A stretch of 64,000 nucleotides of DNA from Adiantum capillus-veneris. Its lineage: Eukaryota > Streptophyta > Polypodiopsida > Polypodiales > Pteridaceae. Below are positions 46,850 through 58,400 of this stretch, in pieces. Under the pieces are notes generated by a model. The model was not told the origin of the DNA, did no database searches, and worked only from the letters and a program-made list of their open reading frames with translations. The stretch covers positions 66,933,281 to 66,997,280 of the forward strand of contig CM043956.1 of assembly GCA_014529385.2 (NCBI GenBank). The letters run 5' to 3'. Each line of letters starts with the position of its first letter. Position 1 is the first letter of the stretch. The translations under genes were made by a program, and so were the position numbers.

Positions 46850-48380
46850 CAAGCTACGTTTTGATATAAAAACTTTTGGAATCGGAGTCTGTATGTGAAA
46901 GTTATGACCAAAACAGTGAGATGTAATTTGGAAAGTTGCTCTATCTGATGTTTTTGCAAGTGGTCAGTTTGAGCCCAAAATTGGTGTGTGCACTCCTTAG
47001 GCAATGATAAACCCAGTGGTATACTTGGTTTCAAAAAAAAAAATCCTGACTTGTCTATCGCGATAGGCTCACCAAGTACCCCTTGCAGATGTCCAAATAC
47101 ACTCAAACTTTGTGTACAGGGTATAATGGGCCTTCTGAACCCAAATATGAAGTCAGATATGAATTTTGATTTTTCTACAGTGAATTCCTGGGCCTATCGC
47201 GATAGGCTCACCAGAGTGTTACTGGGATACAATTTTTCAACTGTTTTTACAGATTTGAGTTCCCCCTTCTCTTGAGATACTACTCACCAAGTTTCAACCA
47301 ATTTGGAATACTTTTCCTTTGTAACTTGCATCAAAAAACACTCTTTTCTGATCTTATGAATTAATCCTCTTGGATGCACTAACAATACTCCAAATTTACT
47401 CAAATTTTAACCATAGGCTCACAACAACATGCAGAACAAGGCCCTAAGGTCAGTTTTCAAAAATTCCAATTTTTGTGAAAAAGCTCCAGTCTATCGCAAT
47501 AGGCTCAATAAATTCTTTAGTTTTGAAAATTTTCCAGATTTCTCTTCACCACTGTGTTCCCTATGCTTTGTACACCTTGCTCACCAATTTCCACTTGTTT
47601 TGGACTTTTTCTTAGGTCTCTAACTCCAACTCTAGAATTCTGAGTCTATCTGATCACTAGAAAATAGACTTAGAATGACTTCCCAATGTCCAAAATCCAC
47701 CAAATTTTGTGTGTAACCTCCTGAGAGGCTAAACAAGCTATGCTCCAGAGGGTTTTGAAAATTTCAATTTCTTTGGCCCTACTTTAAGTCTATCGCGATA
47801 GACTCACCAAGTATGCTAAAATGACACTTTTTTCAATTTTTCTCTTCACAGATGTGTTCGCTACCCTCTGTAGATCATGTATACCAAGTTTCACAAGGTT
47901 TGGAAATTTGGTCAAGCTATTTTTACCAGTGTGTCTCTAAACTTAGACTCTAAACACTAGCCTTGAGGTTTGGTTGTCAAGCAGGTGTCCAAGTACACTC
48001 AACTTTTGGGAGCAGCTTTGTATTGATGTGTTTTACATGTGGTATGAGAGGTTTTACCTGATTGTGATTCTATCTCCAATTCACCAGTCTATCGCGATAG
48101 GCTGGGCAGAGAGCCACTGGGAAGTGATTTTTTTCTCTGTTTTTGGAGAGTTTGGTTCCCAATGCCCTTAGATTCCTATCCCCAAAGTTTCATTCAATTT
48201 GGACTTCTTTTCCTTTGGATTCAAGCAATTCAAAGTTCACTTCCTTACACTCAGAAAAAGCAAATTCACACTTAGATGCACAAGCACTGATGCAAATGCT
48301 TTGAAATTTTACATACAAGCTCTAGAGCATATGCAAAACAAGGTCTTGAGGTCAAACTTTTTTTTTGAAAATTGCAGATT
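46850..48380 (-). repeat. element A leader repeats (about 298 bp) with a CTATCGCGATAG palindrome
   Basis: The palindrome occurs at 47055-47066, 47194-47205, 47491-47502 (one change), 47790-47801 and 48089-48100. Spacings are 139, 297, 299 and 299 bp. Between copies the sequence is homologous: a CTCACC after the palindrome, a TTTCTCTTCAC block, ACCAAGTTTCA and AATTTGGACTT. It lies between the primer site and gag, so it is in the transcribed leader. One further palindrome copy with one change lies in the 3' LTR (31003-31014). Confidence 0.8.
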
Positions 48381-48914
48381 TAGTTTCAGATTTTTGTTTC
48401 TTCAATGCAAAAACAAGCACTCAAATCGGCTTTCAAACGACCGTTTTAGAGCACTTTTACCATAATCAACACAATTCCGCCTTTTGTGTTTTCAAGCACA
48501 TTTTCATGTCAAAATTTCTCTAGATCAACATTAGATGTCCTACACTACCTAAAGTCCTACTTTGGATGGTTGAATGGTTGTTTTTGCTTTTTGGCAAGCA
48601 AACAGCCTCCTGCTTACCTCTTGCGTTTTTCTTTGCGTTTTTTCTCTTTCAAGTTCTTCACAACCATAAGTCACAACCAAACACACAAACCATAAAACCT
48701 AATCTAAACACACAACAAAATAATATAACCATACCTCAACCTCATGGTGGACCACCTCGGCGAGACGCAGCCTCCCTGGCTATCCCTCAGTCAAAAGATC
48801 CACTCTCTGACTTCCCACTAAGAAGGCAAATGGTGACAACACTCTAGAAAACTCTAGAGAAATGATATACTATCAAACACGAGTGATGCGGTCTATGCTA
48901 GTTTAGGTGCTTCA
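48381..48914. other. element A leader between repeats and primer site
   Basis: No ORF or known element was seen on either strand beyond short open frames. Confidence 0.4.
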
Positions 48915-48932
48915 TCCCCGACAGCGGCGCCA
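48915..48932 (-). promoter_or_regulatory. primer binding site of element A (tRNA-Asp type)
   Basis: The minus strand reads TGGCGCCGCTGTCGGGGA directly after the LTR end. It agrees at 16 of 18 positions with the tRNA-Asp-type site common in plant gypsies as I remember it. Confidence 0.7.
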
Positions 48933-48933
48933 A

Positions 48934-49020
48934 TGTTTGCGAGTACGCTGCGACGGATGATGGAGCACAGCGAGAACACAGACCAACAAACTGTCAATCC
49001 GAGGACGTAGCTGACCCAAC
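48934..49020 (-). mobile_element. 5' LTR of element A, first part (split by copia E)
   Basis: The + strand begins TGTTTGCGAGTACGC next to the primer site and matches 30664-30750. It is cut at 49020 by the copia insertion. Confidence 0.8.
49016..49020. repeat. target-site duplication of copia E, left copy
   Basis: CCAAC here and CCGAC at 54558-54562. The empty-site counterpart in the other LTR of A (about 30747) reads CCGAC once. Confidence 0.8.
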
Positions 49021-49212
49021 TGAAGGAGTACGAGCGGAAGTGCGACGCGAGAGAGAGTGCGAGAAGAAGAGAACGACGATATGGTGAACTCAGTCTACTA
49101 TAATGTGTAGAGCATAGTGAGTTCTTATTAGGTTTTTACAAAAGAATATGTGTACATACCTGGAGGCCCGCCCACTTACCTGGGCGACCACATTGGGCTT
49201 TATACCCCAACA
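49021..49212 (-). mobile_element. copia E LTR (3' LTR on the minus strand)
   Basis: 192 bp, differing from 54366-54557 at 7 positions (about 3.6%). On the minus strand it starts TGTTGGGGTATAAAGC, so a TATA-like TATAAAG lies right at its start. Confidence 0.93.
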
Positions 49213-49229
49213 ACCTCCCACTTAAAGTC
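49213..49229 (-). promoter_or_regulatory. polypurine tract of copia E
   Basis: The minus strand reads AAGTGGGAGGTTGT just before the LTR start. Confidence 0.6.
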
Positions 49230-49301
49230 CAATGTGGTACTTTAAGTGTGAGAGAAGCTACTATACAAGCTAATATACAAGAGATGTAGAGAAGTGATGT
49301 A

Positions 49302-51311
49302 CTACCCTACACCTAACTGCTTGCGAAAATGCGCAAAGCTCTCTGAGGGAAGTCCTTTTGTAAGTAGATCAGCAGGATTTTTTGTGGTGTGAACTTTGAC
49401 AAGCTGAAGTTGCTTATCCTCGAGCATTTCCCTGATGAAATGATACTTCACATCCACATGCTTTGTCTTTGAGTGATAAACTGGACTGCGAGCCAATTGT
49501 ATAGCACTTTGACTATCACAATATAACACAGGCATCTCTTCTTTGATTCCCAAATCTGTTACTAGTCGATTAAGCCAAATTGATTCTTTGCATGCCTCTG
49601 ATGCTGCAACATATTCAGCCTCTGTAGTAGACTGAGTAACACAATCTTGTAATCTAGAACGCCATGATATTGCTCCACCAGCCAATGTAAAGACATACCC
49701 TGATGTAGACCTTCGGTTGTCTAAGTCACCTGCATAATCTGAGTCTGTAAAACCCTTTACACTTAGCTCCTGACTCCCATAGCATATACGCATACTCTTT
49801 GTAGCTTTCAGGTATCTCAATATTCCTTTCACTGCCTCCCAATGTTTCTTGCCTAGGTTTGACATGTATCGACTTACTACTCCCACTGCAAATGCAATGT
49901 TTGGGCGAGTAGCAATCATTGCATACATCAAACTACCCACTGCAGACGCAGATGGAATCTTATCCATTTCAACCTGTTCTTCCTCAGACACAGGACAATC
50001 TTGTTTGCTAAGTTTCACATATGGTGGCAATGGAACACTCAGTGCCTTTCCCTTCTCCATATTGAAACATTGCAAAACCTTGTCAATATACTCTGTTTGA
50101 GACAACCAAATCAACTTCTTTGATCTGTCTCTCTCAATGCGCATACCAAGTATATGACTTGCCTCACCCATGTCTTTCATGTCAAACGATTTTGCCATCT
50201 TTGACTTCAAAGCTGAAATTTCTTCCGAGTGCTTGCCACCAATCAACATGTCATCCACATACAAAATAAGGATCAGCCAACTACCATCCTTAGCCTTCTT
50301 TGTATATAGACAGTGAGCGAACTCACTACGTTTGTAGCCTTGAGAAAGCATAAACTTGTGGAATTTATGGTACCATGCCCTCGGTGATTGTTTTAAGCCA
50401 TAAAGACTCTTTAACAACTGGCATACCCAATCTTCCTTGCCTTTCTCAACAAACCCTTCTGGCTGCTGCATGTAAATTTCCACATCTAAATCACCATGCA
50501 AGAACGCTGTCTTGACATCCATTTGGTGCAACACCAAATCTAATATGGCAACCAATGCAAGAAAGCATCTCAATGTAGTCATCTTGACCACCGTAGAGAA
50601 GACTTCATCAAAGTCAATGCCTTGTTCTTGCTTAAAGCCCTTGGCAACAAGCCTTGCTTTGTACTTTGGCTGACTATCATGAGCGGTGATCTTATACCTG
50701 TAAACCCATTTACAAGGTAGAGCCTTTTTGCCCTGTGGTAATTTAACTAGCTACCATGTCTTGTTTTTATGCAGAGCTGTCATCTCTGACTGCATGGCCA
50801 ATTGCCAATTCCCGGAGTCCCTCATTTGCACTGCTTCCTTGTAACATGAGGGCTCATTGCAATCAGTCAACAGGACATAGTTCATAGATGGAACAAACCT
50901 ATCAGGAGGTGGCGTGACACGTCCAGATCTACGCACAATAGGTGGCTCAGGCTCAGCCACAACCTATGGTTCCACTCTATCCTGTCCTTGCTCCTCTTGA
51001 GCCCTGACATTTTGTCTTGCACGTGCAGGTCCATCTTCTTGGAAGACACCTCTTCTAATCTCCTCAACCCTCTCTGGTTTAGAATGATATTTGGCTTCAT
51101 TAAAGTGAACATCATTGCTGCGGACAACCTTTCTGGATTCGGGATCCCAAAGTCTGTAACCCATCTCACCAGAATTACCATAGCCTAGAAAGATGCACTT
51201 TCTACTCTTTGGCTCAAGTTTGTTCCTAAATTCCTTTGGAACGTGAGTATATGCCTCACAGCCAAAGACTCTGAGATGCTTGTATGAGGGCATTTTGCCT
51301 GACCATACCAT
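49302..51311 (-). pseudogene. copia E integrase C-terminus, reverse transcriptase and RNase H
   Basis: The frame starts with MVWSGKMPSYKHLRVFGC and continues through FLGYGNSGEMGYRLWDP, the copia integrase C-terminal signature. Stops at 50964-50966 and 50751-50753 break it. Then RT: QMDVKTAFLHGDLDVEIYMQ, SLYGLKQSPRAWY, catalytic LILYVDDMLIGG. RNase H: FTDSDYAGDLDNRRSTSGYV, TEAEYVAASEA, YCDSQSAIQLARSP. The protein ends at 49302 with SFAHFRKQLGVG. RT to RNase H (429 codons) is open. The wording of motifs is close to the Tork/TNT1-94 lineage. Confidence 0.93.
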
Positions 51312-53266
51312 CTCTGCAAAACCTTGCTAGGAGATCTATTTACAAGATGAACAGCTGTTGATACAGCTTCAGCCCAAAACCCATTTGGCAGCTGTGCATT
51401 AGAAAACATACTTCTGACCTTCTCTTGTATGGTCCTATTCATCCTCTCAGCAACACCATTTTGAGGAGGATTGTAAGGAGCAGTAAGTTCACGTTTTATA
51501 CCTTTTGACTCACAAAATTCCTGAAAGGCGTTTGAAACATTCTCTCCACCATTGTCAGTGCGTAAGCATTTAAGCTTCTTGCCACTCTGATTCTCCACAA
51601 GTGTCACAAACGTTTTGAAAACACTAAACGCTTCATCCTTGTGCTCGAGAAAGTAAACCCATACTTTCCTCGAGTAATCATCTATAAATGTCATAAAGTA
51701 AGGAGCTCCCCCTCGAGATAGGCTAGGCATAGGTCCACACAAATCACTATGAACAAGTGCCAAATGTGTATCTCTTCTACTGCTTCTATGCTTATGTGGC
51801 TGCTGTGTTTGCTTACCATACAGACAATGTTCAAAGAATTCAAAATCATTAAATGAAAAGCCAGGCAAATTACCATAACGAGACAAGATTTCCATTCCCT
51901 TCTTGGACATATGTACTAACCGGCAATGCCACAAAGAAACGTTCGGCTGCTCGGTTACATTGATTACATTTTTAGAGACATTTGATACATAAATCATGTA
52001 AAGTCCTCCAGACTTTACTCTATGTGCTACTGTCATAGAACCCTTGGATATCTTCCACATGTTCTGTCCAAAAGTGATCACGTAGCCAGCATCATCAAGT
52101 AAACCTGTGTTGATCAAGCTCTTTGTAATTGCGGGAACATGTCTCACATTCTTCAGCGTGAAAGAAGAGCCATTCTGAAACTTCAATTGAACATCTCCAA
52201 CACCTAAGATCTCACATGTCTGCCCATTGCCTAGCCGAACATGATCTTTAGTGGTCACATAAGAGGTAAACCACTCCTTGTTTGGAGACACATGAAGTGA
52301 TGCCCCTGAGTCTATAATCCAGTCACTCGGTGCATTTCCATCAGATGCTGTAAGAAGAGCTGAGTCCATTGTATTCTTCAAGAAGTAGATGTCTCCTGAC
52401 ACTAGCCTGTCATCCTCTGCAACAGTGTTTGTCACATTTATTTCTTGAATCTTCACTGAGGACTTGTTCTTCTCACCATGGTCTTCAGCTTTCTCTTTGC
52501 CTTTTTCTGCTTTCCATTCTCTGCAGTCTCTTTTCATGTGACCCTTCTTGCCACAATGGTAGCATTCTATGTCACTCTTGCCTTTAGCACTGCGGGACTT
52601 GCTACGAGACTGATTCCTCTTTCCACCTTTGTACTTTTCTTTGGTCCTTCCCCTGACAACTAAGGCTGTTCCTTTGCCGTTGTCCATTGTCTTTCTATTG
52701 GTTTCTTCAGTAAGCAGACTTCCTTCTACACCTGCTATGTTCAAACCATTTAGAGGTGCAGAATTACTCAAAGCTGTGCGAAAAGTGTCCCAACTTTCCG
52801 GCAATGTGATCAACAGGAACATAGCTCTAGCAGGTTCATCAAACTTGACACCTTGAGCTGACAACTGACTATAGATTGTGTTCAATTCATTCACATGATT
52901 GGACATAGGTGTCCCTTCTTTCATCTTCAAGTCAACAAGCTTCTTAAGCCAGTATACCTATGAAGCTGCACTCTGCTTCTCATAAAGATCACTCAGCTTT
53001 AACCATGCTTGATAAGCCGACATCTCGTCTGCTACATTGAAGTAAATGCTTTCTGCCAAAGTCAGCATAATGGTAGAAAGTGCCAATTCATCCATTTCGC
53101 TCCATTCATCTTCGTCCATATCTTCTGGTTTTATCCCCTTGAGGTTTATAGGTTTTGTCTGCTTCTTTTGTACCAACACGTGCCAAATCTGCTGCTTCCA
53201 CAATGGGAAATTGGTTCCATCCAGCTTCTTGATATTGTAAAGAGCAGTGTCCTGTGATCCAACCAT
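51185..53266 (-). pseudogene. copia E gag, protease and integrase core
   Basis: Gag begins MVGSQDTALYNIKKLDGTNF (53266). A stop at 52958-52960 interrupts it before YWLKKLVDLKMKEG. The knuckle is CYHCGKKGHMKRDC. The protease is DWIIDSGASLHVSP. The gag-pre-integrase region is SLWHCRLVHMSKKGMEIL, with FFEHCLYGKQ where one zinc Cys is lost. Integrase: LVHSDLCGPMP (Asp), LRTDNGGEN (Asp), NPPQNGVAERMNRTI (Glu). A small deletion near 51.32 kb shifts the frame into that of the downstream ORF. Gag and pol are in one frame, as in Ty1/copia. Confidence 0.92.
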
Positions 53267-54350
53267 AGCTACGCTTCACAGTAGTTTACTTTCCTGGGAA
53301 AAATTCGGCAGAGTTTCCCCTACAAACTGACCTCTGAACCAATATCAACCTGTCAAATGAACCAAGAAAGCTTCAGATTCTGCAAAAATTTTGGCAAAGT
53401 CTCCTTTGTAAAATGGCTCTGGTGTACTCAAAAACAGACCAAAAAACAGCTCAAAAAACCACTCTCTCTCTAACACTGTAAGCTGCGGGTAAACCTGTCC
53501 TGCACCTGTACTGTCTCTCACTGTCCTGTCACTATCCTGTAAGCATAGACTGCGACAATGCCTCAACGGCAGTAAAGCAAAAATGCAATCCCAACTGTCT
53601 AACTCACAGTCAATACATCCTAGCTGCCTATCTAAGGGTGCTCGAGGGATCGCTCCAAGACCTGTATCACCGAAAGGATCTCAACATTCGAGAATCCCCC
53701 AGCTCAATCAAACCTCACTCGATCCTCAACAAAGGCTGCAGTAAATCTGACAGTACATAGACTTCCCACAAAGTCATACATCCACAAATTTCCCACTGTA
53801 TGCTGTAACCGCTGCGGCGGTTGTTTGCTGCGTGACTCACAGCCAGCAAACCCTCAACAGACATACATCATCTCTGACAATACATCCCATGTGGAAGTAC
53901 CTGCAATGTTAGGATGAAATCTGGAATATCAAGCAGCAAACACAAGCTACCTGATGAACTAGTGGATGTCGCCTACAGTCTGTGTGTAGATGCGCCCGTG
54001 GCGTATGTGACATGCCTCCAAGAACTGTGAGCCATCCTTCGATGTGTAGACAGCCACAAATCAACACTCTGGGAGTGTCGATATCCTCAGCACCTGCAGT
54101 CGTAGGCCGAAAAACCCCAAATTTGTAGAGTCGGATTTGCACCCGCTGAGACCACGTAGTCAAAAATGACCTGCGCAGACCTTTGTCGAAGCCGAACGGT
54201 GGCCGAGATGACCTCAGAATGAAATTCTGACAACACCAAGCCCTTCGAGTTGTCCCACGAGATTGGGGCCGTGTCTTCGCTTGTCGAATTTCACTCCAAT
54301 CTGAGTTGATGACTCTAGCCTCTTGCAGTGCTGCCCCGAGCCTCGATCTG
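53267..54350 (-). other. copia E 5' leader, no gene seen
   Basis: About 1.08 kb between primer site and gag start. Only short open frames without known domains. Confidence 0.6.
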
Positions 54351-54352
54351 AG

Positions 54353-54364
54353 CTCTGATACCAG
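54353..54364 (-). promoter_or_regulatory. primer binding site of copia E (initiator Met tRNA)
   Basis: The minus strand reads TGGTATCAGAGC two bases after the LTR end. This is the common plant copia site complementary to initiator tRNA-Met. Confidence 0.9.
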
Positions 54365-54365
54365 T

Positions 54366-54557
54366 TGAAGGAGTACGAGCAGAAGTGCGACGCGAGAGAG
54401 AGTGCGAGAAGAAGAGCACGACGATATGGTGAACTCGCTCTACTGTAATGTGTAAAGCATAGTGAGTTCTTATTAGGTTTTTACAAAAGAATATGTGTAC
54501 ATACCTGGCGGCCCGCCCACTTACCTGGGCGACCACATTGGGCTTTATACCCCAACA
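54366..54557 (-). mobile_element. copia E LTR (5' LTR on the minus strand)
   Basis: 192 bp, pairing with 49021-49212. It ends CTTCA on the minus strand next to the primer site. Confidence 0.93.
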
Positions 54558-54688
54558 CCGACTAGGGCATGGAGGCATCTCTGGGTTGTCAACCCTGAGC
54601 TAGACACTAACAACACTCTACAGTCACTAATCCTACCACAACACTACCATAAAGCAAAGAAACAGACAACGCATCCTACGAAACACTA
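54558..54688 (-). mobile_element. 5' LTR of element A, second part, truncated
   Basis: Continues the A LTR after the copia: CGACTAGGGCATGGAGGC through GAAACACTA, matching 30747-30877. At 54689 the similarity stops and element B sequence begins, although the other LTR continues for about 850 bp more. The 5' LTR is therefore truncated and lacks the TATA region. Confidence 0.75.
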
Positions 54689-54689
54689 G

Positions 54690-56962
54690 TTTACTCTTCT
54701 GCTTCTCTCACTTGCTTCATTGGCCTCTTTGACTTGTTTCCACAATGCATCAAGACCATCTATTTCTTTACAACTCTCGGGTATAGTTATGTGAAATCCC
54801 TTGGAAGAGTTATCCATGGTAATCAGCACTATTTGTCTCTAATGCGGAGTCCTTGAGATTTTGTCCATGCTTGTGACTGGAATCTGGCTCTTTTTGTTTC
54901 TGGTTTGGTGGGATTACTGGTGTAGGTGGGACAAGGTTTTAATCCAATTGGTGGTTCTAGTAAAGCTTGGGATTTTTGAATCACTTTCTTACACATTTCA
55001 AGCATGTCCTTTTCTAGTTTCGCGTATGGGTATGTTATCCATCTCTGTTCTTGGGTTTGGTTGTTTGTGAGCCGTGTTTCGTAGTCTTTTAGGAGGTCAT
55101 CTAAATGCTCATTAACGGGTCATTAACCTTCTTGACCAACATTGATCCTCCCAAGCTAGTATTTTTTTCGATCACTTTTCGTTGATGGTTCTGTTGGAGA
55201 TTGAGATGCCTCCACAAGAGAAGATGCAACCCTTTCCTCATGTTGTCTTATCTTCTATTCAGCTTGGGTAAGCTTCTTAGCTAGGGATTTTTGCTCTCAT
55301 TCTCTATGTGCTTTCATTCTAGTCTTTCTAGCCTTCCAGCTGTTTCGTTTGCTCTTGGTTTTCTTAGTAGGTGCGTCGGTTTTTGGCTCATTCGTCTTTG
55401 GACTTGCGTCAGTTTTCTTTTTCTCTGTCTCTAGCTTCTCATTAGCGTCCTTTTGAGCTTGCGCTCTCGTAACTACTTGAACTGGTATGACATTTTCATT
55501 TTACGAGCTACTAGGTAGCTGAACAATTCTTGAGACATTTGTTGTGATCTTTCTGACTCGTTTTGGAGTTTTTGGACAGTTGGGGATCAAGTGAATGATA
55601 GCACAGTCAAGACAATAGGCATTCACTTGGGTGATCTCCGTTTGAGGACATTGTTTGACCAAGTGGTTGCCACGATTTTTGTGACAATCTATCTCCGATT
55701 GAGAAGCTTCTTCTTGCAGTTCCTCTTGGCTGTAAATAGGCTCTGACCTTGCTAAGCCTCTATTAGCAATGAGCCGCAATGTACTTTCGTCCATCTCATA
55801 CCTTCTTTCTTCAGGTCGAAACGCAAGAGGTGGAGGTTGTACCGGCCTCATTACTCCATTTGTTTCTCTCATCTTTTGTCGCTTCAAACGAAAGTACCCG
55901 CTTTGGTTGTTATAATACATTGGAGCTGGTACTAGCGCTTGTTTGTTAGATGCTTCCATCATCGGCGTGTATCTCATGTCTATAGGAATTCTAGCACTTG
56001 GTTGAAGAGGTTGTTGTCCTAAGACAAGCTATGGCCTTGCAACTCCTACTAGACCTCGTGCACTCCCCATAACGTATCTAGGTGGAGTAGGTGCTACTGG
56101 AATAGGTTGTACATACCTGTCCTTAGCATTTTCCATGCCGTAGTAACAATATTCTCTTGTATGGTTTGTGAATTTTCTCTCAATCTCGTACCATAGAGGT
56201 TCGCGGAGATTAGATTTATCTAGAGGAGCTAGTCTCTAAGCTAATCCTTCTATAAGCTTCATTTTCTCACTGGATATCTTTGCATTTATTGTGGGTTTGA
56301 TTCTTGGTGAATCACTCCTCTGAGAAGGTGTCTTACTCTCACTCTTAGTATCATACCTTCTCAATGTTGTGCTCTGATTTGGATAAGAGTAAGTTATAGG
56401 GTGTGGTGATGGTATATATAGTCGTGTTGCGACCATAATTCCACCTCTATAAAAGTCATGTTCTATGGTTGCATCTGGGTACAACCATGGTCCATTAGGT
56501 ATTTTCACTTGAGGAGGCATGCTTGTCATCTCTGTGATCATTTCATCTCTTGTTATCGCTCTAGAAGGAAATCCAGGTGGCTCCCTTTTTGGAATTCTTG
56601 TATTTGATGGAGGTATCTATGGTCCATCATTGACCAAAATGTCACTTCTTTTTAGTGAATTGTGTGGGTTTATGTCAAAATATGGATAGATTGGCATTTC
56701 AGCACTTCTAACCTGGCTTGTCATACCTCTGGTCATATCTATAAAAGGATTGGTAGATTGGCTTTCTATCCTGATGATCTTAGATTTTCTTAATGTCACG
56801 CTCACTTAATACTCTCAAGATAGTCCTTACAAGCACCTTTGGCCCTTGATCAGGTCTCTCAGAAGTCACGAATTTGTGACTCTTTTGGTCTCTGGATGTT
56901 GGTTCTGGGTACCCTAAAAGTTTGGATTTAGGAAACCTGGAAAAACTCAGCTCTAAAACCAA
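54690..56962 (-). pseudogene. element B gag-like region, a diverged relative of element A
   Basis: Minus-strand frame 56805-55501 is open except for stops at 56617-56619, 56236-56238 and near 56027. It contains PLWYEIERKFTNHTREYCYY and decayed knuckles (CHKNRGNHLVKQC, CLDCAIIHLIPNC) in the same order as A. Downstream (about 55500-55140) a basic Ser/Lys-rich tail with VVTRAQAQKD parallels VVTRAQEKVQ of A. The segment 54690-54900 resembles the A linker. The 3' part of B is missing; its place is taken by the truncated LTR of A. Confidence 0.65.
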
Positions 56963-56999
56963 AACTTTTCTCGCAAGCTTTTCTCATATATGTCATATT

Positions 57000-58400
57000 G
57001 CTCACAAGCTTTTATCTTGGCTATACCTGATTCAATTTGGAGTCGTCTATCAACAGTTAGAGCAGTTTTGGTGAACTGCACTTGAAACAACACTCAAAAC
57101 AGTTTCAGGATCAAGGATTTCTTCTTGTATCTTGACCAAATGTGACCCAAATTTGTTGAAACTTGGTCACTAGGCTTACTTACAGTGATTAGCACTTCTA
57201 GGAGCTCACTGTGAGTTTTCACCTCCAAAATAGGGTTAGAGACATCATATGCGTATGAAGTCTATGTGCTCAAAATTTGACAAAAATTGGTATGTGAGCT
57301 CTCCTTGATGTCCTCTACCCATTGGCATGCTCAGTTTATGATTCCGACCTTACTTTGACACTTGAGACTTTATACGCGCATAAAGTCTTTTGTGGAAGAA
57401 TGAGGTGACTTTTGTTCCATTGATTCCTTATCACTCAAGCAACTCTCAACAAGTTTCAAAATTCAATTTGGACATTTTTTGAGCAAATTAAGACCAATAC
57501 AAGCCAGAATTTGCAATCTTTTGTCCTTTTGCTCTTTGCAACCCCAAACAAGCTCCACATACAATGAAATTTTGGCTAGAGACTTCTTTTATGCTCTAGG
57601 ACACTGAGGTATACTCAAATGTCTGATTTGACCCAGATGTGGCCTATGAGACTTCATACATGTATGAAGTCTTTTGGCTCAGAATTCACTCAGATTTCTA
57701 CCCAAGGTACTCCTTGATGCATACAACAAGAATATGTGATCGCAACAAATTTTGGATGTCAAAATTGCTCAAAATGACCACTTTTTCACCTTTACAGTAT
57801 TGTATCTGCAAAGTCTCTGTACATGCAAAAATAGGTGTCCAAATGAGATGAAATTTTGCAAGCAAGCTTAACACCTCATTTACCAAACCCCTATGTGGTC
57901 AAAAATGAAATTTGACTTTTAGTTTTGGCCTTGAGACTTCATACGCATATAAAGTCTTTTGCTCAGAATTGGTCCGAACTTGGTGAGTAAGCTTGTCTTG
58001 TTGTGCTTAACACCCTGGTATGCTCAGATCTCAATTTTGGTCTCTAAAAGTGCCCTTTAGACTTCATACGTGTATGAATTCTAACTAGTCAGAGTGAAGT
58101 GAGTTTCACTTTACAGGTTCCTCTCTACACTGGTAACTCACAACAAGTTTCAGAATTGAATTTTGACAATTTTTTAGCAAGTTATGGCCAATACAACCAA
58201 GTTATGGCATAGGTACGTCTTATGGCCTTTGCAAGCTCAAAAGTGATCCAAAATTGATCAAATTTTCCCTTTATGCTCCTTAAATGCTGTAGATCACAAG
58301 GGTACACTTAGTTGTAACTTTTGACTGTCATATTTGGCCTTGAAACTTCATACGCGTATAATTGGATGTCAAATTTGCTCAAAATCATCAGTTTTACAAG
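57000..58400 (-). repeat. element B leader repeats with a 22-bp palindrome
   Basis: Variants of GACTTCATACG followed by its inverse start at 57241, 57366, 57650, 57935, 58060 and 58343. The copy at 57649-57672 is a perfect 24-bp palindrome. Spacings are 125, 284, 285, 125 and 283 bp. Units of equal spacing are homologous, and blocks such as CAACAAGTTTCA-AATTGAATTTTGAC align with the leader repeats of element A. The array lies upstream of the B gag region, as in A. I did not find the B primer site or 5' LTR. Confidence 0.8.

Noticed and set aside
46850-48380. CRISPR-like array
   Set aside because: Repeat spacing is regular, but units are about 298 bp and homologous throughout. They are tandem repeats in a plant retroelement, not repeats with unique spacers.
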